NCBI GenBank assembly: GCA_022711075.1 | Contig: JAKLFS010000012.1 | Location: 1 to 10,902, forward strand | Reading direction: 5' to 3' | Source: Patescibacteria group bacterium | GTDB taxonomy: Bacteria; Patescibacteriota; Minisyncoccia; UBA6257; JAAZHW01 | Length of the DNA: 10,902 nucleotides | In this document: piece after piece, positions 6,599-10,902 of the stretch | Layout: every line of letters begins with the position of its first letter | Numbering within the stretch: the stretch's first letter is position 1 | Notes under the pieces: model-generated | What the model saw: only the letters and a program-made list of their open reading frames with translations | Told to the model about the DNA's origin: nothing | Database searches by the model: none | Translations under genes and position numbers: made by a program

Positions 6599-6656
6599 AA
6601 AAGTTTTTAGTTTTCAGTTGTTGTTTTTAGTTTTGCGCTTTGCATTTTAAGCTTTT
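6599..6656 (+). repeat. Dispersed AT-rich repeat, copy 1
   Basis: AAAAGTTTTTAGTTTT, one variable base, then AGTTGTTGTTTT begins this copy; CTTTGCATTTTA follows. It matches 28 of 29 bases with copy 2 at 10488-10516, followed by a length-variable stretch and a second shared block. This copy abuts the start codon of the lamin-tail protein gene. Confidence 0.65.
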
Positions 6657-7898
6657 ATGTATAAGAAATTGTTAATCCTTTTAATTTTATTATTTTCATT
6701 TTTTTCTGCCCATCGGGTTCTGTCCGCCGGCTCAATAATTATCAATGAAGTAATGTATGATTTGGAAGGCAGCGATGATAATCGTGAGTGGGTAGAAATA
6801 AAAAATATTTCTTCGGCGGAGATTGACCTAGCCGGCTGGAAATTCAATGACGGGTCAAATCATAATTTGAACCTTCCGCCGAAAAATGGCGGCCAAGGCT
6901 CTTTGCTGATTCCTTCCGGCGGCTATGCAATTTTGGCTGATAAGGCCGATGTGTTTTTGTCGGATCATCCGGGATTTTCTGGTATTGTCATTGATACGGT
7001 GATGAGTTTAAGCAATACGGCAGAAATTTTGAAGGTCATTGACGTCAGCGGCCAGGTTATTGAAGAAATTAATTATGACAATGGTTTGGGTGCGAATGGC
7101 GACGGCTATTCCTTGGAAAGAATCAGCGAGAATAACGGCCAATTTTGTCCGGCACAGAACTTTGGCGGATCACCCGATTTTGATAATAGCCCGAATTGTT
7201 CTCCTAAGCTGAGTCCGACAGCGACAACCGTTGTGACCCCTAATTTTTCAGCGACGCCTGCTCCGGACCTAAATGCGAGTTTGGTTGAAAGCGTGGCGTC
7301 CACTGAAACACCCAAGGCTATTGTTGTGCAATTGATTATTAATGAATTTATACCCAATCCCGTTGGCTCTGACGAAGAAAATGAATGGATAGAAATTTAT
7401 AATGCCGGTCAAAATGACGTTGCTTTGCTTGGTTGGAAACTGCAAGATGCCAGCGGGAAAGCTTACAATTTTGACGCGGAAGAAATAAAAGCCAAGAGCT
7501 ACCTGGTTTTAAGCCGGAACACAACAAAAATCAGCATCAATAATGATGCTGAGGCATTGAGTTTAATCGCGCCCGATTCCACTGAAGCTTTCAAAATCTC
7601 TTTTACCGCTGGGTCTAAGGAGGGATATTCTTTCAGCCGTTTTGGCTCCAACGATTGGCGCTGGACCAATATTTTAACTCCGGGAGAGGCGAACCAATAT
7701 TCCGATGCTGCGAATCCGAGCGCTAGCCAGGATTTAAATTCTAATTCCCCTCAGCCCAGCCTTTCTGCCGAAGCGGTTGGCGACTCCGTTTTGGAAACAA
7801 ACTCGTTTTCAATGAAGAAAATAGTTATCTTGGCTGTTTTAGTCGGCTTGTTATTTGGCGGCGCAGCCCTCACCCTTCTGAAAAAGTACTTCGTTTAG
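6657..7898 (+). CDS. Secreted protein with two lamin-tail domains and C-terminal anchor
   Basis: The 413-residue protein has a signal peptide (MYKK, hydrophobic 5-18, likely cut near 24-25), a first lamin-tail domain (about 26-160) with IIINEVMYD, EWVEIKNIS and LAGWKFNDG, and a Ser/Thr/Pro-rich linker (183-222) containing C181. A second lamin-tail domain (about 223-347) has LIINEFIPNP, EWIEIYNAG and LLGWKLQDASG. A second Ser/Pro/Asn-rich linker (350-385) leads to a C-terminal membrane helix (387-407) and a short KKYFV tail. Bacterial lamin-tail domains are immunoglobulin-like beta modules in secreted proteins, often thought to bind surfaces or nucleic acid; no enzyme motif is seen. C164 and C181 could form a disulfide. 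The layout suggests a surface protein held in the membrane at its C-terminus. The stop overlaps that of convergent polA. Confidence 0.85.
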   Translation: MYKKLLILLILLFSFFSAHRVLSAGSIIINEVMYDLEGSDDNREWVEIKNISSAEIDLAGWKFNDGSNHNLNLPPKNGGQGSLLIPSGGYAILADKADVFLSDHPGFSGIVIDTVMSLSNTAEILKVIDVSGQVIEEINYDNGLGANGDGYSLERISENNGQFCPAQNFGGSPDFDNSPNCSPKLSPTATTVVTPNFSATPAPDLNASLVESVASTETPKAIVVQLIINEFIPNPVGSDEENEWIEIYNAGQNDVALLGWKLQDASGKAYNFDAEEIKAKSYLVLSRNTTKISINNDAEALSLIAPDSTEAFKISFTAGSKEGYSFSRFGSNDWRWTNILTPGEANQYSDAANPSASQDLNSNSPQPSLSAEAVGDSVLETNSFSMKKIVILAVLVGLLFGGAALTLLKKYFV

Positions 7899-10468
7899 TC
7901 TGTTTCCGCCAAATTATGTCCAAAACCGCTTTCGGCTTTGAGCGCGATTTCCAAAGGAAACGCTTTCTCCATCGCTTCTTTCAATGTTTTTTCCGCTGGA
8001 GCGATAAAATTTTCTTCCACCTCAAAGATCAGTTCGTCGTGGATCTGGAGGATCATTTTTATTTTATCAGTCAGCCCCTCTTTTTCTAATTTTTCGTTTA
8101 TTTTAATCATTGCCAATTTAATGATATCCGCCGCCAATCCCTGAATCGGGAAGTTGACACTAATGCGTTCGGCCATGGAGCGGTATTTCTGGTTTTCCGA
8201 AGCCAAATCTAAAACCCAGCGTCTTCGGCCGGTTAAAGTTTTGATATAGCCGAATGTTCTCCCCTCGGCTTTGATTTTTTCCTGCCAATTTTTAATGCCG
8301 TTGAAATCATTATAATATTCTTCAATGAATTTTTGGGCTTGGGCCTTGGGCATTCCGGTCGTTTCGCTGAAAGCTCGGGAGCCCATTCCGTATAGAACTC
8401 CGAAATTCAGGGTTTTGGCTTGCCGGCGCATTCCGGCCGTTACTGCGTTAAAAGCAACATTATTGACTTCGGCGGCGGTGAGAGAGTGGATGTCTTTTCC
8501 TTCGTTAAAGGCCGCAGTCATTTTTTCGTCCTGAGACAAAGCAGCGGCGATGCGCAGTTCAATCTGGGAGTAATCCAGAGAAAGAAGCTTATGGTTTTTT
8601 TCGGCGATGAAGCTTTTGCGGATTTCCTTAGCCCATTCCCCTTGATTGGGGATATTTTGCAAATTGGGATTATCTGAAGAGAGCCGGCCCGTAGCGGTTC
8701 CGGTTTGGTTGTAATTGGTGTGAATGCGTTGGTCGGAATCACCTAACCGAGACAGAGGCTCAATATAAGTGGTTTTCAGTTTGGTTAATTGGCGATAGCG
8801 AAGAATCAGGTTAATGATGGGATGGGCATCTTTTATTTTTATGAGTTCTAATTCTTGGGTTGAGATGACGCCGGCTGGAGTTTTGCGCAGGCCCTTGGTT
8901 GGGATTCCCAGTTTTTTAAAAAGAATTTCCGAAAGCTGTTTGGGCGAGCTGACATTGAAGGGGGAGCCGACTAATTGGTGGATTTCTTTTTCTAAGGCAC
9001 TGATTTCAATTTCTATTTTTTTATTAAGGCTTTCCAGATGATTTTTGTCTATTTTAACGCCCTCCCTTTCCATTTTTGCCAGAATTAGGATAAGCGGCAT
9101 TTCAATGTTTTCAAAAACATTATTCAATTCCCATTCTTTAATTTTTTGCTGTTGGAATTCTTTTATTTTTACTAAGGAAAAAACAGGCGGTTCTTTAGGC
9201 CAAGGCGTCTGAAAGCTTTTTTGCCAGATTTTTTCCAAAGAATAATCTTTGGAATCAGAATTCAATAGCCAGGCTGCGATTTTAACGTCGTGTTTTAAAC
9301 CGTTGAGAGAAACGTTGAAGTTCGTCAAGGTTTTATAAATTTCTTTGAAATCATAGCCGATTTTTACGATTTTTTCCGAAGTCAAAATCGACGCGAGTTT
9401 TTCCAAATCGTTTTGATCGCAACTTATAATGAATATTTTTTCTTTCCAGGAAATGGTTAAAGCTTCGCCTTCTTTTAGAATTGTTATTTCATCGCCATCT
9501 TTCATTCCAGCAATTAAATATTTTAAATCAGAAGGAACGGCGGCGGGAGCGGAACTAGGATTGGTTTCGGGAAGAGGGGTCTGGCCGCCTTTTAAGCGAT
9601 TAATCAAACTGTCAAAGCGCCATTCTTGGAAAAGCGGAATGATTTTTTCTTGATTCAGTTCAGTGAAGGCCAGGTCTGGTAGGGAAACGTCAAATTCCAA
9701 ATCGGTGCGGATGGAAGCCAAGTATTTGCTAAAGAGTGCTTGTTCTTTTTGTTCGCGCAGCTTTCCGAGCAGTTTTTCGTTGAATTCTTTGGTGGCCCGA
9801 AAATCTGGTTTTTCAATTTCCTGGTAAAGATTTTCCAAGCTGGAAAATTTTTGCAGGATCCTTATCGCTCCTTTTTCGCCAATGCCGAAAACTCCGGGAA
9901 TATTATCCGAGGGATCGCCCTTCAGGCCCTTAAAGTCAACCATTTGTTGGGGAGAGAGTCCGAAGCGTTCGGTCACGGCTTTTTCGTCATAAATCATCGT
10001 TTCTTGAACCCCCCGTTTCATTGTGTAAACCATCACTTTTCCATCAGCAATTAATTGCAGGGTGTCCAGATCGCCGGTAACGATGATTATTCTATCAACT
10101 TGGCCGGAGAATTTTTTGGCTAAGGAGCCGATGATGTCATCGGCCTCAAACCCGCTTTTTTCGAAATATTTTATTCCGAAGGCATCGTAAAGCCGGCGTA
10201 TCGCTTCAAATTGCGGCGTTAAATCTTCCGGCGTTTTGGCGCGTTTGGCCTTGTATTCTTTGTATTCCTGATGGCGGAAAGTCGGCTCGGCCAGATCAAA
10301 ACAAGCCGCGACGTAATCCGGCTTGATTTCTCGCAGCATTCTTAAAATAATGTTGGCGGTGCCGTAAACGGCGCCGATGGGCTGGCCCTGAGGCGTGGTT
10401 AAAGGCGGCAGGGCGTGAAAACAGCGGTGGATTAAGGCGTGAGAATCAATTAAAACTAAAGTTTTCAT
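7895..10468 (-). CDS. polA: DNA polymerase I (5' nuclease plus polymerase; proofreading domain inactive)
   Basis: PolA removes RNA primers and fills gaps in replication and excision repair. The 857 residues hold a 5' nuclease (about 1-290) with D8, D58, the EADD cluster (108-111), TGDLDT (131-136) and GLKGDPSDNIPGVFGIGEKG (181-200). A vestigial 3'-5' exonuclease-like domain (about 312-425) follows, then the polymerase (about 450-857). The polymerase has TGTATGRLSSDNPNLQNIP (589-607), motif A DYSQIELR (632-639), motif B RRQAKTLNFGVLYG (681-694) and motif C QIHDE (808-812). The middle domain lacks the metal-binding acids seen in E. coli: no DxE pair near 326-340, and GYDFKEIYK has no Asp at the Exo II position. 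It should not proofread, like Taq polymerase. The gene follows tsaE by 17 bases, so the two likely form an operon whose promoter is upstream, outside the window. Confidence 0.97.
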   Translation of the reverse strand: MKTLVLIDSHALIHRCFHALPPLTTPQGQPIGAVYGTANIILRMLREIKPDYVAACFDLAEPTFRHQEYKEYKAKRAKTPEDLTPQFEAIRRLYDAFGIKYFEKSGFEADDIIGSLAKKFSGQVDRIIIVTGDLDTLQLIADGKVMVYTMKRGVQETMIYDEKAVTERFGLSPQQMVDFKGLKGDPSDNIPGVFGIGEKGAIRILQKFSSLENLYQEIEKPDFRATKEFNEKLLGKLREQKEQALFSKYLASIRTDLEFDVSLPDLAFTELNQEKIIPLFQEWRFDSLINRLKGGQTPLPETNPSSAPAAVPSDLKYLIAGMKDGDEITILKEGEALTISWKEKIFIISCDQNDLEKLASILTSEKIVKIGYDFKEIYKTLTNFNVSLNGLKHDVKIAAWLLNSDSKDYSLEKIWQKSFQTPWPKEPPVFSLVKIKEFQQQKIKEWELNNVFENIEMPLILILAKMEREGVKIDKNHLESLNKKIEIEISALEKEIHQLVGSPFNVSSPKQLSEILFKKLGIPTKGLRKTPAGVISTQELELIKIKDAHPIINLILRYRQLTKLKTTYIEPLSRLGDSDQRIHTNYNQTGTATGRLSSDNPNLQNIPNQGEWAKEIRKSFIAEKNHKLLSLDYSQIELRIAAALSQDEKMTAAFNEGKDIHSLTAAEVNNVAFNAVTAGMRRQAKTLNFGVLYGMGSRAFSETTGMPKAQAQKFIEEYYNDFNGIKNWQEKIKAEGRTFGYIKTLTGRRRWVLDLASENQKYRSMAERISVNFPIQGLAADIIKLAMIKINEKLEKEGLTDKIKMILQIHDELIFEVEENFIAPAEKTLKEAMEKAFPLEIALKAESGFGHNLAETD

Positions 10469-10485
10469 GAATTATGATTCAAAAC

Positions 10486-10902
10486 TCAAAAGTTTTTAGT
10501 TTTAAGTTGTTGTTTTGAACTTTGCATTTTACGTTTTGAGCTTATGATGATTTCTCGTTTATTCTTTCCTTTAACTTTAAATTCCAGCCAAACGGAATTT
10601 TTGGGCAGAAACTTGGCAATTCGTTCCGGCCATTCAATAAAAATAAGATTTTTGGGATTAGTAATTATTTCTTTAAAATTCAAGGCTAAAATCTCCTCGG
10701 GCTTGTCAAAGCGATAGCAGTCAATGTGAAAAAGTCTTTGAAACGGCCGGAGGCCGATTTTAAAATCCTTCATAATTACGAAAGTCGGGCTCAAAATTTT
10801 ATTTTTTATTTTTAAGGCCTTGGCGATTCCCTGAATAAAAGTCGTTTTGCCGGCGCCCAAATCTCCTTGCAGGCAAAAAATCCGCGGACTTTTTTCCGGG
10901 TC
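10486..10902 (-). CDS. tsaE: tRNA t6A biosynthesis ATPase TsaE (5' end beyond window)
   Basis: TsaE is the P-loop ATPase that works with TsaB and TsaD to make threonylcarbamoyladenosine at position 37 of ANN-decoding tRNAs. The visible 138 residues start DPEKSPRIFCLQGDLGAGKT at the window edge; the frame stays open, so the true start lies outside. A shorter reading from TTG at 10858-10860 would cut off the front of the Walker A motif and is unlikely. Visible motifs: Walker A GDLGAGKTTFIQG, the switch-like SPTFVIM, HIDCYRF, and IFIEWPERI near the end of the fold. The family normally ends near the strand here read as KREIIIS; the extra SSKRKMQSSKQQLKTKNF tail comes from a dispersed repeat. The stop is TGA, evidence for the standard code. 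polA follows by 17 bases. Confidence 0.93.
   Translation of the reverse strand, partial: DPEKSPRIFCLQGDLGAGKTTFIQGIAKALKIKNKILSPTFVIMKDFKIGLRPFQRLFHIDCYRFDKPEEILALNFKEIITNPKNLIFIEWPERIAKFLPKNSVWLEFKVKGKNKREIIISSKRKMQSSKQQLKTKNF
10488..10545 (+). repeat. Dispersed AT-rich repeat, copy 2, overlapping the tsaE 3' end
   Basis: This copy begins AAAAGTTTTTAGTTTT, continues AGTTGTTGTTTT after one variable base, then has CTTTGCATTTTA, in the same orientation as copy 1. Read on the minus strand it encodes the last 18 residues or so of TsaE (SSKRKMQSSKQQLKTKNF) and contains its TGA stop. Confidence 0.65.

Noticed and set aside
6434..6656. CRISPR array or tRNA gene in the gap after ruvB.
   Set aside because: The repeats are inverted pairs, not regularly spaced direct repeats, and no cloverleaf or tRNA consensus is visible.
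10486..10488. Possible recoding of TGA as glycine, as in Gracilibacteria and Absconditabacteria.
   Set aside because: TGA ends tsaE at a sensible place and no conserved protein here needs TGA read through.
10858..10860. TTG as the start of tsaE.
   Set aside because: It falls inside the Walker A motif; the upstream in-frame residues (IFCLQGD) belong to the TsaE fold, so the gene is cut by the window edge.

Overview
The window looks like an ordinary chromosomal stretch of a Candidate Phyla Radiation bacterium (Patescibacteria, most likely Parcubacteria-like). The reasons are the protein types: a PEGA-domain propeller-like membrane protein, a lamin-tail-domain surface protein, a lone membrane-anchored cupredoxin and a short membrane protein of a kind I recall mainly from CPR genomes. 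Intergenic DNA is AT-rich, gene starts have no clear Shine-Dalgarno sequence, and PolA has lost its proofreading residues. TGA ends one gene, so I see no sign of the TGA-to-glycine recoding known from Gracilibacteria and Absconditabacteria. This placement is inference; there is no rRNA or ribosomal protein gene here to confirm it.

Left part (1-5097, all + strand): the 3' end of a probable surface protein; a cupredoxin-fold protein whose CuA-type ligands are mostly replaced; a small membrane protein behind a good sigma70-type promoter; a diguanylate cyclase (GGDEF) only 3 bases ahead of a PEGA/propeller membrane protein; and pilB, the extension ATPase of type IV pili, with its own candidate promoter. 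The grouping suggests cell-envelope and surface functions, with possible c-di-GMP input to pili.

Middle (5098-5422): a 325-base gap that is not empty. The minus strand carries a consensus promoter (TTGACA, 17 bases, TATAAT, with an extended -10), a transcript of about 234 nt with a 26-pair closing helix broken by one C-C mismatch, a UUCG-capped hairpin and an intrinsic terminator. This is a well-supported structured small RNA of unknown family; 6S RNA is one possibility. It is the best candidate in the window for something undescribed.

Right part: ruvB (+), then a 223-base gap with two overlapping, mutually exclusive hairpins and one copy of a dispersed AT-rich repeat, then a secreted, C-terminally anchored protein with two lamin-tail domains (+). 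It converges on polA (-), the two stop codons sharing bases. polA follows tsaE (-), which runs off the right edge. The second repeat copy supplies the last codons of tsaE.
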